This document shows, piece by piece, positions 12,701 to 22,676 of a stretch of DNA of 64,000 nucleotides. Position numbers and translations under genes: made by a program. The number at the start of each line of letters is the position of its first letter. Position 1 is the first letter of the stretch. A model generated the notes under the pieces. That model searched no databases. It had not been told where the DNA came from and saw nothing but the letters and a program-made list of their open reading frames with translations. Source of the DNA: Ignelater luminosus (lineage: Eukaryota > Arthropoda > Insecta > Coleoptera > Elateridae). The stretch is from NCBI GenBank assembly GCA_011009095.1, contig VTPC01090587.1, positions 467,225 to 531,224 of the forward strand, read 5' to 3'.

Positions 12701-15700
12701 GAAATAAGAAAGGACCAAAGTATGGTATTCTATAGAGTACAGATAATGCTTTGTTGCCTTGGCCAAAGAAGTCAAACAGTTTATTTGCGCATTTTTTCTA
12801 TCGATACTAAATTGGCTAATATACTTAACATTGACGTAACATAAGGTAACATACTAGAAGCTTTCTAGAGTATTTTTATTTTTCATTGGAAGAACTATAA
12901 CTATACAGCACTCACGATGTTTCTGGGTCGTATATGGCTGTGGAAGAATGATTGTTTGAGTATTGTAAACCGGACTGTTTATCTATTAACTCGGCTTGTA
13001 AAATCTTATTGACGCTTAATGTGCTTTAAGGTTATGATTTTAAGACAGTTGAACCTCACGCTATTGTCTTTTTTTGTAACTCTGTAAATATAAGGAAAAC
13101 TTGATTTCTTTTTAACAGAACAAAACCAATCGGTACTAAACGTTTATGCAAAAGTTTTGATCGTGCAACAGCAGCAAATGCAGCCGCAAGTGCTACAATT
13201 TTCAAAAAAGAAAGAAAACACTTCCAACCTAACAAAATGAAACCATGGCCTGTTACGACCAAGAAACATCGCGAACGCAGTATAGTTCTCAATTATCATT
13301 TAAAATCAATAGCAATATATGTTTTGTGAATCCACGCCTCCGTTTTTTCCCTTATACAGACTGGATCATTTTAATTTATCTATAGAAATTCAGTAAATAG
13401 CTGGGCTGCTGTAGTAATGTCATAAGGATAAAGAGAGGTTATTTATGACATGACAGATTATTTACGCATAAACTTGACTACAACTACAATGCAGTGAATC
13501 CCTTTTTACCTGACAGAGTAAAATAAACTTTTTTAAAAGGGTACCATTCAGATAGTACAGAATTTTAGAAAATTAAAGAATTATTGATGCATTTTATTTA
13601 CAATTAACGTTCGGATAAACACATAAAGCATTACACAATTAACGAGGTTAACAATTTGTCTTTTGACATTTTTTTCCATTCATTTACAAACAGCCAATCA
13701 AACGACTCTAGTTTTTGCAAATGAACCAATCACGGCAGTTTTAGAGTGATTGTTGTAATTAAAATATGCTAACGAGTTGGCCAGTATAACTTTGCTGGTA
13801 CGTGCCATCTCATTTCTACTTATGTAAAATATTATTTTCTTTCGCTTGCTCTTATGTATTTGTGCATTGACAAAACAAATCCATCCACACTGTATGTCAT
13901 CTACTTTAATAACCAAAAATACGAATTTTGACAAGTGTTTGGCATAGGTGGTTCCGCACTTTACTGTATCCCTACATGTATTTGTCAAATCTGCATCACC
14001 AAGGGGCTCTAGAGTAGATTAATTATGACCAGGGACCGAATCTTGATGACCTATAAATGTCTTAAAGATGATCTATACAATAATGACTAAATACGTATAT
14101 AATAAAATACCTACACACCATGTACTACATATTTCAATGAAACCTATAAATCCCTGAAGTTCATTTTTTGTTAATTATAGGTCATTTTAGTATATCTTGT
14201 TAAGATCATTGTATACATCATTTTTAAGACATATTAGATGACCAAGGCCATAGGTTCTAATTCTAATGAAAATTGAAATATGTATTGTAGTTAATAAGTG
14301 AAGTTTCTTGAGATGTTACACGCGTTAACATAGCGTATCGAATTCAGAATTTTACGTAGAATCCAAAGATGTAAAAACATACAAGGTTTAAAACAAGAAA
14401 GTTGATGTTTCCAGTGAAACAATGCGTTTAACATTTCAAAAAATTGCATTTATTAACTATAATGTAGTATGTTATATTCCAAATCTCATTAAAATCCGTT
14501 CATAAATAAAACATTTAGAAGCCTGCACCTCTGACCTTGGTGACCTGGTATAGATCATCAAGATCCCGGCCCTGGTTATGACTGTTTTAGAGAGTACAGT
14601 TTATGCATTTCAAATTTATCCGAACGGTAACCCTAAGACTTTAAAAATGTAACCCCGATGACAGAAGTTGTTAGTGTTGCCTATCACCAAGAATATGTCA
14701 AGATTATCAATATGATTAATGAAGAAATTTAGTATAAACGTTTAAATTGTTCGGATAGATTTGGAATAGAGTGTATATATTTATTCAAATTTAACCTGCA
14801 GTCAATTCACCTTTGTAATGGACTTAGTAAAACTTCAAAGTTTAAAGGTGGACGCACATGGCAATAACATCTCTATTTGCATAGTTAAAAATGTGTTTCT
14901 TTTAAAAATGTAGTAGAGATGGAACCGTGGGGTGGAATGCTTTTTTATAAAAGCAAAACAAATGAGTTTGTTATATTTATACCAGGACAACTCAACTCAT
15001 TTGAGGACATTTAATTATTATTGCACCAAAAAGGTTGCTTTTCAATACCTTTACAACCTGCTACAGTTACAACTGTTACAACCTCATTTGCATTCGTCTT
15101 CAAGAAACAAGCGTGCATCTAGAACTTATGCATGTAAATCGATCAGCGTAACCATAACCAATATAATTGTTATAACAGTGATTACCATAGTATTTGCCCC
15201 GCAGATAAATTTACGTATCTAGAGATGAAAAAACTGACTGACCGAAAAATGAGTACTAATTGTACACTTTTTTTTGAACACGGATGTATGTAGATATTGC
15301 AAATAATTAGACCTTGTAAAATTAGAAATTAAAATATACAGCAAAAAATTTCTAACAACTTTTGAACTGACTGTAGTTTTCATTTGAAACAATACTGTCT
15401 AGTCACCACAAATTGACACTTCTAGTGTTGATTTGCACCCTGTATATATTCAGTGGCGTAGCAGAGTTTCCGTAAAAGCCTCCCCACAATAAAATCTATT
15501 GTGCCTTCATACACATGTTTTTAATGATTAAATTAATCATTCTTGTGGGCCAGTGGCACCCTAATTTATTTCCTGCACTGTGGGGTTTGCAGGACCTGTG
15601 TATATTCATGCAGATTATTTTTAAAATAATAAACTTTTAGGACACACTCAATTGTACTAGTTGATTATGATTGGAATGTGGAATTTATAGAATTAACTAT

Positions 15701-15764
15701 GGAAGAACCAATCGACCCTGAAAATCCAACCTGGCTAAACCAAAATATTAAAGCACACTTGTAG
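3752..15764 (+). CDS. Tango2: TANGO2 homologue (NRDE family), 5 exons
   Basis: Exons: 3752-3890, 8566-8815, 8866-9090, 12502-12600, 15641-15764; 837 nt, 278 aa (human 276). The N-terminus is Met-Cys, as in the family, followed by the signature SNRDEYYQRP at about residues 29-38. Next come EKGREGGMWLG, GRGPIVADYL and FNFVAVEL, then the C-terminal HLPDPELQRRAPSAF, AAGYGTR and HSIVLVDYD blocks. Phases match at all four junctions. The exon 2 donor (AG|GTTGAT) is weak, but the neighbouring exons force it. TANGO2 acts in mitochondrial/ER lipid and possibly heme handling; its exact activity is debated. Introns 1, 3 and 4 (4.7, 3.4 and 3.0 kb) are filled with transposons. AATAAA at 15794-15799 is the likely poly(A) signal. 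Confidence 0.95.
4811..5482 (+). mobile_element. Internally deleted mariner element
   Basis: Terminal inverted repeats of about 32 bp, beginning ATACGAGGCATGTCCAGAAA, bound a 672-bp element, and a TA dinucleotide flanks each end (4809-4810 and 5483-5484). Full-length mariners are about 1.3 kb, so about half is missing. The ends are nearly perfect copies of each other, which suggests a fairly recent insertion. It lies in TANGO2 intron 1. Confidence 0.92.
4981..5390 (+). pseudogene. Mariner transposase remnant, N-terminal HTH joined to C-terminal tail
   Basis: The frame from 4981 encodes about 85 residues of the paired helix-turn-helix DNA-binding region (motifs IRYLVWKGKTS, FKWCREFKNGRTSV, DDQRSGRPS). 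An internal deletion near 5245 then removes the whole DDD catalytic core. The last 40 or so residues of the transposase (LSTDEKVKGLAGNYFEEG and ERNGDYVEK) continue in another frame and stop at about 5390. It cannot catalyse transposition. The HTH part could still bind the element's own ends, which is family knowledge plus inference. Confidence 0.88.
5815..5970. repeat. Remnant of the insect 'GGGTGTTCC' interspersed repeat type
   Basis: Contains GGGGTGTTTCAACGG at the left and AATGGAACACCCTATATAG at the right, terminal-like motifs of short interspersed elements common in insect genomes. Similar termini occur near 7705, 7962, 28255, 28528 and 28800. No coding capacity is visible. Confidence 0.4.
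5986..7491. mobile_element. Palindromic CACTA-like element with ~0.45 kb inverted repeats
   Basis: The element begins CACTATG and ends CATAGTG. Both ends are flanked by TCT (5983-5985 and 7492-7494), a 3-bp duplication as expected for CACTA/EnSpm. The left arm runs 5986 to about 6463 and the right arm about 7058 to 7491. The outermost 130 bp agree at roughly 85-90 percent by eye. The left arm carries an extra segment of about 30 bp near 6195. Homology stops exactly at the CACTA motif. The 0.6-kb centre is richer in GC than its surroundings and carries the frame at 6533-6907. It lies in TANGO2 intron 1. No transposase is present, so it is non-autonomous. A foldback element is the alternative class. 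Confidence 0.75.
6533..6907 (-). CDS. Unrecognised 124-codon frame in the centre of the CACTA-like element
   Basis: An open frame from ATG at 6907 to a stop near 6533. The N-terminal half is rich in Ser, Pro and Gly with an acidic Ser stretch (SLSGSDEISSHTSISSLED). A basic stretch follows (RHRAHKKRYEHSPKKK) that could serve as a nuclear localisation signal. Base composition is clearly above the local AT level. An AG preceded by pyrimidines lies just upstream of the ATG, so it may be an internal exon. I do not recognise a family. It could be a fragment of the element's own protein, or captured host sequence. Confidence 0.35.
   Translation of the reverse strand: MDASFHDSLPQQSSPGSIGGNPPMPRLMEVVLGGIGEASSLSGSDEISSHTSISSLEDSAFTTACHARHRAHKKRYEHSPKKKTAKGTNVISYMCGQRLMHFRKLSQQQHVSKTRHFHRHKQQP
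7495..8565. other. Remainder of TANGO2 intron 1
   Basis: AT-rich intron sequence. Two short repeats with CAGGGTG / CAGGGAGATC-type starts followed by AAGAAACGCAAAAC or GAGAAACGCGAAAC (about 7705 and 7962) are copies of the same interspersed family. No coding evidence. Confidence 0.45.
9091..12501. other. TANGO2 intron 3, repeat-rich
   Basis: Holds a probable interspersed repeat from about 9135 (ACCGTGTGTCCATGAAGG) to about 9710 with short chance frames, the CTAGGG element at 10397-10806, and otherwise AT-rich sequence. No exon-like segment fits between TANGO2 exons 3 and 4. Confidence 0.5.
10397..10806. mobile_element. CTAGGG-ended MITE with internal 14-bp tandem repeats
   Basis: The left end CTAGGGGCGAGGACGTTTGG matches the reverse complement of the right end, CTAGGGCCTATGACGTTTGG. 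Inside each end a GC-rich unit close to GTTTGGGCGCGACC is repeated about four times on the left and about two to three times, degenerately, on the right; the centre is AT-rich. No open frame. The target-site duplication is not clear, so the superfamily is undecided. The GC-rich ends contrast strongly with the AT-rich intron. Confidence 0.65.
12904..13282. mobile_element. Tc1/mariner-type MITE, copy A
   Basis: A 379-bp element with about 29-bp inverted ends (TACAGCACTCACGATGTTTC at left; TACTGCGTTCGCGATGTTTC as the complement of the right end), each flanked by TA. A second, diverged copy in the same orientation lies at 58471-58833 inside AdipoR. It has no intact frame; an open stretch of about 78 codons on the minus strand is a by-product. 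It lies in TANGO2 intron 4. Confidence 0.8.
14030..14574. mobile_element. hAT-type MITE
   Basis: Ends CAGGGACCGAATCTTGATGA and, as the complement of the right end, CAGGGCCGGGATCTTGATGA. The eight flanking bases are ATTATGAC at left (14022-14029) and GTTATGAC at right (14575-14582), a 7/8 match, as expected for hAT. The interior has a further inverted segment (GTCTTAAAGATGATCTATAC against a complement near 14200-14240). Non-coding, in TANGO2 intron 4. Confidence 0.75.
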
Positions 15765-15793
15765 AGCCTTACTAGTCTTATTATGTTGTTATA

Positions 15794-15799
15794 AATAAA
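15794..15799 (+). terminator. Poly(A) signal of TANGO2
   Basis: AATAAA lies 30 bp after the TANGO2 stop codon. The opposing gene's signal (complement of TTTATT at 15836-15841) lies only 37 bp away, so the two transcripts probably end within a few bases of each other or overlap. Confidence 0.6.
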
Positions 15800-15858
15800 A
15801 TAAAAATCTGGTAATTGGTTTTAAATATTTGCAGTTTTATTTTACATATTAAAACTCT

Positions 15859-17747
15859 TTAATCTGTTCTCTTATGAGTTTTGTAAATTGCTTGTTCACT
15901 ACGTCGCATTTGTTCTGCTTTTGCAATGGCAGGTCCTACATTTGCAATGATAAAATCTATATCTTGTTTGAATTTTTCAGTACAATTGAACTTTCTTATA
16001 ATTTCTTGCAGTCGTTCCATACCTGTTTTCATTCTTTGCACTTGCTCTGCCATTATAATGGCTTGATCCGCATCTAAAATATTAAAAGGAAGCATTACTT
16101 AATACAATATTTAACAACAAAAGTTATATCTAAATTGAAAATGTTTAAATATCGATCTACACTTTGGTTTTTCTTATTGATCAATACATCAGAAGCACAA
16201 TAATAATATATCCGTTCGAAAACCATCTCCCGCGAACATCACATAGCATCTCGGTTGAACGTGTTGAGTTAATTTGATGATATTGTTCTTTCACCTGATA
16301 ATATCGCCAATGAAGATCAACACGGTTTTTGTAAAAGCCTCCAGTTTTTTTGGAATCGTGAAATTGTAATGGTGACTGTGCAAATGTGATTTGCGATGCG
16401 CACCATAATGCAATGCGCCAAAGATAAAAATACAAATACATATAAACCGATGTATAAGTCAAACTGGATCTTTCCGTAATTAGAACATTTAATAAAAGTT
16501 GTACTTAGAACAAAATTTTGTACATAATATTGTTACGCGTTTTCTGGGGACAACGACTTGAAACTGAAATTTAAAAAACATTATATGTTTATCTGGATAA
16601 TGATTTATTAGAAACAGGGGAACAACCATCTTGAGTTTTAAACTACAGAGAAATTACAGTGCTTGTATACTTTTTGAACGCGCTCGTTTCGACTTTTTCG
16701 TAGAACATACCTACCATGTTCCGCTTATTTGTGCATCCTCATTCTCTAGTCAAGATGGAGCGCGGCTTTTATGCATTTTAATTTGGTTGGTAATACAACT
16801 TGCGGTATGACTCGGTTCCTATTTACATTATTTTTGCAGAAAAAGTGCTATAAGACAATAATGGTGTCGAAGGCGAAAATGTTTTCCGATGTTACATACT
16901 ACATAGACAAGATATACGTATTAAGTACATGCATGTCTTATACTTACGAGCTAAAACCTAAACTTTATTGCTAATACGTAATATATTAAGTATTTATCCC
17001 AGTTTTCGTATGTAGAACAAGGTAACTGACCGTATTTCAAAATAATACTGATTTGTTAGATTCTGCCAAAATTTGTCTTCTCGCGTTAAGCACAATTCTT
17101 TAAAAAAAATTACAGTACTTACTTAGTTGCAATGTTTTTAACTGTTTATTGATAAGAGGAGGTTGTGGTTGTGGACATTGTTCCATTAGATTATGCAAAT
17201 TTGTTAAAGAGCTTCTTTCTCCAACAGATCTAAATGGTAATGGTATTCCAAGCACTTCAGCATTTTCATCACTTTGTCCCTTTTCTCTCTTCAATTCTTC
17301 AAATTTCTCAACTTGTTTTTGTGTACATTCTTGACTAATAAGTTCTTTATAAGTTAGTTCCGTCTTTGACCTTGTTCTTGATGAGAACACCTTCTCAGTT
17401 ACTTGTGGTAGGAGTACAGGAACTCTTGGTTTATTTTCGTTAATTTTCTGCGTTTGCTTTAAGATATCTCCCTTTTCGTTAGTGAGAATAATGTGCGATC
17501 CTTCTTTCTCATTCTTGTCATTAACATGTGTTGCCTGAATTGTTTTAACATGTTGACCTCCTATTTCTATATCCATTGTTATCAAACTTTCTTCTGGTGC
17601 AATTAAAGCTTCAGAAATTGTGAATGTATTATTGTAACCCTTAATAGTTTTACGTAATTCGCTATTAAATTCTTGGTCGGATATAGTCTTCGAATCTGCG
17701 TTATATATTAAATTGTTTTTAATCCAGGACACAATAGCATTATACAT
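15859..17747 (-). CDS. Unrecognised two-exon protein with coiled-coil C-terminus
   Basis: Exons 17123-17747 and 15859-16073 (minus) give 840 nt, 279 aa. The start ATG at 17747 is preceded in frame by TAA, which fixes the start. The donor reads CTAA|GTAAGT and the acceptor TTTTAG, in matching phase. The N-terminal 200 residues are hydrophilic with a central Lys/Glu-rich part (TQKQVEKFEELKREKG) and a Pro-rich segment (CPQPQPPL). The second exon is strongly helical (MAEQVQRMKTGMERLQEIIR), probably a short coiled coil. There is no signal peptide and no membrane segment, so it is cytosolic or nuclear. I could not name a family. It converges on TANGO2 and is divergent from MPI. The two ends of intron 1 contain no other good exon. 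Confidence 0.7.
16181..16462 (-). CDS. Possible small secreted ORF inside the intron of the unknown gene
   Basis: A frame of about 86 codons from an internal ATG at about 16441. It starts with a hydrophobic, aromatic stretch (YLYFYLWRIALWCASQ) that could act as a signal peptide and continues with a polar Cys-poor segment (SPLQFHDSKKTGGFYKN). A possible donor (CAG|GTGAAAG) lies inside. I recognise no family; it may be chance or a nested gene fragment. Confidence 0.2.
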   Translation of the reverse strand: MTYTSVYMYLYFYLWRIALWCASQITFAQSPLQFHDSKKTGGFYKNRVDLHWRYYQVKEQYHQINSTRSTEMLCDVRGRWFSNGYIIIVLLMY

Positions 17748-18831
17748 TTTTAGAAGACGTAACAATTAAACTTTGCGTGCTAAGATGAAAAAATTTAGTT
17801 TATTTTATAATTAGGTAATTATGTATTGCAAAAACTTACCAATGTTTAATATACATTATTAATTTTTATAGTTTATTACCCAAAAAGTGTAATTTATGTA
17901 AAAACACAAACGCAAATTTAGACAGGTACAGATATAAAAATAACAGTCACTTTTTTTTTTATTTTGAAATGTTAGTAATCTAGATTATTAAAGAAACTGA
18001 AAGAAAATAGAAAAATGATAGTAAAAGCTTTGAAGAGGTAATTTAACTTGTTACGAATCCATATTTTATCCATGATCTCATCCGTTGTAAATTCGATATG
18101 AGGAAGGGAAATTATTAAGTCAAAAACAAATTTTATGAGAATGCATCCATTTTTGAAATATTCTTTATGATGGCTGGTTAAAAGATATTAAAAATCAAAA
18201 TTCTATGGTGTTTCAAAATACTCTATTACCTATATCATTATAATAATAATAGTAATAGTGGCTTTATTATGACGGGATGCAGCTACAAGCTGTTGTTTTT
18301 AATCAAGAATGAATATAATAAAGATAACCTATCGAAACGACAGAGATTGGAGAATTTGATAAGTATTTACATAGTAGATTTAAACTAAGCACTAAGTCAT
18401 AATGGATAAGAAGAATTAGTATGTTGTAACAGTAAAAATACGTGTAACATAATTCAATACAAACATCTTGAGTATCGAATTGTCAGATTCTTAAAAATTA
18501 TTAATCTATTAATCGATGTAGGTTTACTTATTATATGTATGGATTCTTACATCGAATTTTCCGTCAACTTCAAGATTCTCAGTCATCCAACTTAATAGGT
18601 TTTTACACGTCGAAAATTTCAAAATAATAATATGTAAGTTGTTCTCATTTTGTTCTTTAATCAATTACAACTGTTACGTTATGGTAATAATGAGAAGCAA
18701 TTACAACACTTTCAAGTTTGGGAGTAAAGTAGAATTTAATTTAATGCACTTTTGTTTTCAGCAAAAAAATTCAAGTGACAATATCTTCGAAGACTGTTTC
18801 AGTATCTTAATTCATATATGTGTATTGTAAA
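17748..18831. promoter_or_regulatory. Divergent region between the unknown gene and MPI
   Basis: About 1.1 kb of AT-rich sequence between two opposed start codons. A good acceptor (TTTTGTTTTCAG, ending at about 18761) precedes the MPI start, so an untranslated MPI exon with its promoter probably lies in the left part. No obvious TATA or E-box was seen. Confidence 0.4.
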
Positions 18832-20037
18832 ATGGAATTAAAATGCCAAATTCAAACATATGATTGGGGAAAGATTGGTACTGAAAGTAAAGTTGCTAGT
18901 TTATATAAAATTGCAAATCCAGAATTTGAAATTGGGAATGATACACCTTATGCAGAGCTATGGATGGGGACTCATACAAATGGCCCCTCTGAAAATAAAT
19001 TGACTGGTGAATCTTTATCATCAGTACTTAATTCTCATCCCGAATATTTAGGTGAACCTGTTAGGGAAAAGTTCGATAATCAGTTACCATTCCTTTTTAA
19101 GCTATTATCAATTAATAAGGCGTTATCCATCCAAGCACATCCTGCAAAACAGCATGCTGAGTTATTACATCGGGAACAACCAAATATATATAAAGATCCA
19201 AATCATAAACCAGAATTAGCAATTGCACTTACACCATTTGAAGCTTTGTGCGGTTTTAGACCTATCAATGAAATACAGAATTTTGTGAAAAATGTAAGAG
19301 AATTACGGGCAATTATTGGTACTGATACAGCAGAGAGGTTTCTAACGACCGAAGATGGTGCTGGTACAAAAGAGATATTGAAGGAATGTTTTAAGAATAT
19401 GATGACATGTTCACAAGATCAAATAACAGAACAATTGAAACAAATGTTGCAGAAATTCTCATTTTTCGATGAAGAGAAACGGAACTCTCAATTAGCACCA
19501 TTGGTGGAACGTTTATATTCACAGTTCCCTAATGATGTGGGTTGTTTTGCTGTATATTTCTTAAATTACCTTAAATTGAAGCCGTTGGAAGCTTTGTATT
19601 TAGGTCCTAATGAACCTCACGCATATTTATATGGTGAATGTGTAGAGTGTATGGCATGTTCTGATAATGTAGTAAGGGCAGGGTTAACTCCAAAATATAA
19701 AGACGTAGAGACTTTATGTTTTATGCTAACATATGATTGTCAACCAGCAGAATTGAAAATATTCAAACCAACTGTTGAAGATAAATACTGTGAAATTTTT
19801 AAACCTCCCGTACCAGATTTTGCTGTAGCAAAAATTATGATCCCACATGGAGAAGATTATTATCAACTACCAATAAGGAATTCTGCTAGTATTTTGTTTA
19901 TAGTTGGTGGATCTGCAAAATATAATAGCATAAAGTTAAAAAATGGTTCTGTATTTTTTGTAACTGCTAATGAGAAAATTGTTATAGAAAATGTTACACA
20001 AGATTTGTTAATGTTCCAGGCTATGGCAAATTTATAA
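18832..20037 (+). CDS. Mpi: Mannose-6-phosphate isomerase (type I PMI)
   Basis: A single open exon of 401 aa, close to the animal family length. The enzyme interconverts fructose-6-phosphate and mannose-6-phosphate, linking glycolysis to GDP-mannose and glycosylation; it is cytosolic and uses zinc. All zinc ligands of the family are visible: Gln101 and His103 in IQAHPAKQH, Glu128 in NHKPELAIAL and His263 in GPNEPHAYL. Arg282 in NVVRAGLTPKYKDV is the expected catalytic Arg. The N-terminal QIQTYDWG motif is also typical. I chose the ATG at 18832 because the frame upstream has only a GTG and the family starts just before this motif. The CDS looks complete. AATAAA at 20133-20138 is the probable poly(A) signal. 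Confidence 0.97.
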   Translation: MELKCQIQTYDWGKIGTESKVASLYKIANPEFEIGNDTPYAELWMGTHTNGPSENKLTGESLSSVLNSHPEYLGEPVREKFDNQLPFLFKLLSINKALSIQAHPAKQHAELLHREQPNIYKDPNHKPELAIALTPFEALCGFRPINEIQNFVKNVRELRAIIGTDTAERFLTTEDGAGTKEILKECFKNMMTCSQDQITEQLKQMLQKFSFFDEEKRNSQLAPLVERLYSQFPNDVGCFAVYFLNYLKLKPLEALYLGPNEPHAYLYGECVECMACSDNVVRAGLTPKYKDVETLCFMLTYDCQPAELKIFKPTVEDKYCEIFKPPVPDFAVAKIMIPHGEDYYQLPIRNSASILFIVGGSAKYNSIKLKNGSVFFVTANEKIVIENVTQDLLMFQAMANL

Positions 20038-20138
20038 AATATATAGTAGATGAGATAATTTGAATAGTAGCAATTTTAAATACATTACCAAAACTAAATG
20101 CAATAATGATTTGTTTTATAATGTTGTTAGTTAATAAA

Positions 20139-21839
20139 AAGAGAAATATTCAAACTGAAAATATTTTCATTATTAGAAACTCAGAGTATTTACCTTTAAG
20201 TATATGTTAAGAATAATTACCTTGTCATCAACTTTGGAACTGTAAATAATCTTTGATGTATTGGTCCTTGAACTGCATTTCTTGTCATGGTATTTTGTTA
20301 TAAAACTGTATGATTTACACGTGCCAATGGTATCGGTTGTTTAGAAATCAGGCATTGATTCTTGTGTATTTAGTTTGAAATACTGAATTCTGTGGTGCTT
20401 ATTCTAGCTACTTGTACTCCTTAAGAGTTGTATAATTGAGAAGTTACCAGAATTTCAAGAGTTTCTTCCACTCTACTTGAAAACTATGGAAGTAATCGAT
20501 TTCTTCATAAATCTTTGTTGGTTACATATCAAATGTTTTTTTTCATCTCATCAATATACTACATATTTATTGGTTAAAGTTGCCAGATTTGGTACAAACA
20601 AATATGGGACAATACAAAAAGTACATAAAATGCTTACTCTAAAGTGAACATCGATGAACACTGGTCCATAATCAAAAATGCATGATCTAAACTCATATCT
20701 TTTTAGTTTGTCAACGTATAATGTTGGAAATATGGTTACAAACGTTCTAAATACTATAGAAAATGATGTAAAGTGATCTTAATTTTTAACCGAAACTTAC
20801 CCCATCCCAGGGGTGTTTTGCCCTCTACAGAAATATGTAAAATATTCTAAATTCTGTAGTAAATATTGTTTGTATTATTAAGTACAATGTTAGAACAATA
20901 TTTAATATTGAACAAATACATCCCGGTTTTTATAGTAGTTAAGTTAAAAACAAAAAGATATAAATGTCAGAAAGTTAGCCGTCTAAGTAAACTTTTATGG
21001 GAAGAAATGTATTCTAAAAGCATTGCACAGTGCAATGTGGAATACTAGAACGAATAATCGCGCTTCTAACAAAAATTAAGATTATTTTGTTGAATGTAAA
21101 ATATATTTTATTGTATACCTGCTCCTGACTCATGCCAATAATATAAAATAGGTTCCTTGACTTGCTTTTACTTCTTCCATATCGTATTAGGCCTCCATTT
21201 ATTACAAAAATATCGTTAAAATAATGACTATAAAAACATTTTAAAGAATTCTAGGTAAAGGTTACATGCAGTCAACCCCACAGCTATGTAATCTAAATAG
21301 TGGTTTACAACACTTTTAGCGTTGATCAACGCTTTTAGCTAGAAACTCCTTATAATAGTGTAAAGCCCAAGAAGAGAAATAAGTTTATCGACGAAAAATA
21401 TATATTGAATGTCTTCCGTTTTCTCAGAGTGCCACGGCTTTCAACGTGATATTATATTGAACAATATTATTAGTTCGAAATGTGCGCTATATTATATTGT
21501 CCGTAAATATCAAGAATTTCGGAAGCAAGTGAAAAATTCATCTTTAATCACGTTTTTTTGATTTCGTTCCAATGTAAGCGATCAACAAAGGAACTTTGTT
21601 TACGGCGCTGGTTGCTCCATCTAGTGAGTGTTTGTGTAATTGAGATTGATGTTTTATTTTAAATTATAATTTCTAGAACATTCGGTAAACAAACAAAATC
21701 AAAAAACCATAAAATACAAATATATGACATATGAAATACAACTTATATTCCTTCTTAGAACTGTATTCTAATAATATTTACATTATTATTTCTTGATCTA
21801 GACAACCCTCATATCAACTAATTTAGATTGCTACTCTAA
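20139..21839. other. Intergenic, no gene seen
   Basis: AT-rich, with scattered short frames that look like chance. A segment near 20580-20620 (CAAACAAATATGGGACAAT) recurs at about 22517 and marks an old interspersed repeat. Nothing else is supported. Confidence 0.45.
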
Positions 21840-21864
21840 CGGGGACTCTTTTTCCGAGTCCCCG
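21840..21864. repeat. Perfect 9-bp hairpin
   Basis: CGGGGACTC and GAGTCCCCG form a perfect stem around a 7-base loop TTTTTCC. It lies at the left edge of a GC-rich block that is interrupted by the hAT MITE. It is more likely part of the older transposon than a terminator. Confidence 0.5.
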
Positions 21865-21884
21865 ATCCAAACAGTCCCTCTGCC

Positions 21885-22137
21885 CAGGGCCGACTGAAGA
21901 GCCGGGTTTGCGGGGCAACTGCCCAGAACCCCGCGCTTGCTGGGGCCCCACATCTTGAGAGAAAAATAATTAATTCTTTGTATCGATATGTTCAGAACAA
22001 ATAAAATTTTTAATTTTTTTTAAATATTTAAAATAAACAAATTAGACTACGTCTGAAAAAGCAGTGTTTTTTTTTAATTTTAAGGACCCCGCAAAATTTT
22101 GCTACCCTGGACTCCGCAAAACTTCCAGCCGGCCCTG
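21885..22137. mobile_element. hAT MITE with perfect 8-bp target duplication
   Basis: A 253-bp insertion, starting CAGGGCCGACTGAAG and ending CTTCCAGCCGGCCCTG. The flanks are CCTCTGCC on both sides (21877-21884 and 22138-22145), exactly the 8 bp expected of hAT. The ends are GC-rich and the interior AT-rich. It is inserted into another GC-rich repeat (about 21835-22230) whose right end TCTGGTAACCCTACCC looks like a terminal sequence. Non-coding. Confidence 0.9.
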
Positions 22138-22499
22138 CCTCTGCCCAAAGTTGCCGGCGATCCCCCCCGAAGTCCAATACGATGACGGGAAGGGAACAAT
22201 CCCATATAATATCTATAGAATGTCTGGTAACCCTACCCTTGCCACTGTACCCTATAGTTACACACACTTTTATAAAACTACAAGCCTTGTTAGTTTTCAC
22301 AGTGTATGCTACATTATCACCTTGATTTTAGCGAATTAACTAAACTAACTTCCAACTCTCTTAATAAGTCCAGGGGTGACTGTGGTCCGGTAATAAAATT
22401 CGGGATACTTTATTTTAAAGAATGCTTAGTTGGTGTCTTAATAAGTATTTCTGACTTGGGTGGACATTCACTTCCCGATACATTTTCTCGCTATACATC

Positions 22500-22676
22500 A
22501 GGGTGCTAGATTTCACACAAACAAATATGGGACAATAGGAAAACAAAGAAAATGTTTTTGCGGATGGGGAATCCCTATCGAGCTCCTGGGCCAAACACGG
22601 GGATCCTCCTCGGACTCTAAAGTAAACACTGCAGGTTTCCCTCGGAATCCAAAACGACGACGGGGTCTCTCTTAGT
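22500..22676. repeat. GC-rich fragment of an older interspersed element
   Basis: Begins CAGGGTGCTAGATTTCACAC and continues GC-rich to about 22676, much richer than the surroundings. It resembles in composition and wording (a run of GGGG, GGAATCC and CGACGACGGGG words) the block broken by the hAT MITE, and may be the other end of the same family. Small frames here look like shadows of composition. Confidence 0.4.

Noticed and set aside
14932..15222. 96-codon plus-strand frame in the last TANGO2 intron
   Set aside because: Low-complexity hydrophobic composition, no splice signals, no family resemblance.
17149..17334. Plus-strand frame opposite the unknown gene
   Set aside because: Antisense shadow of a better supported, spliced minus-strand exon.
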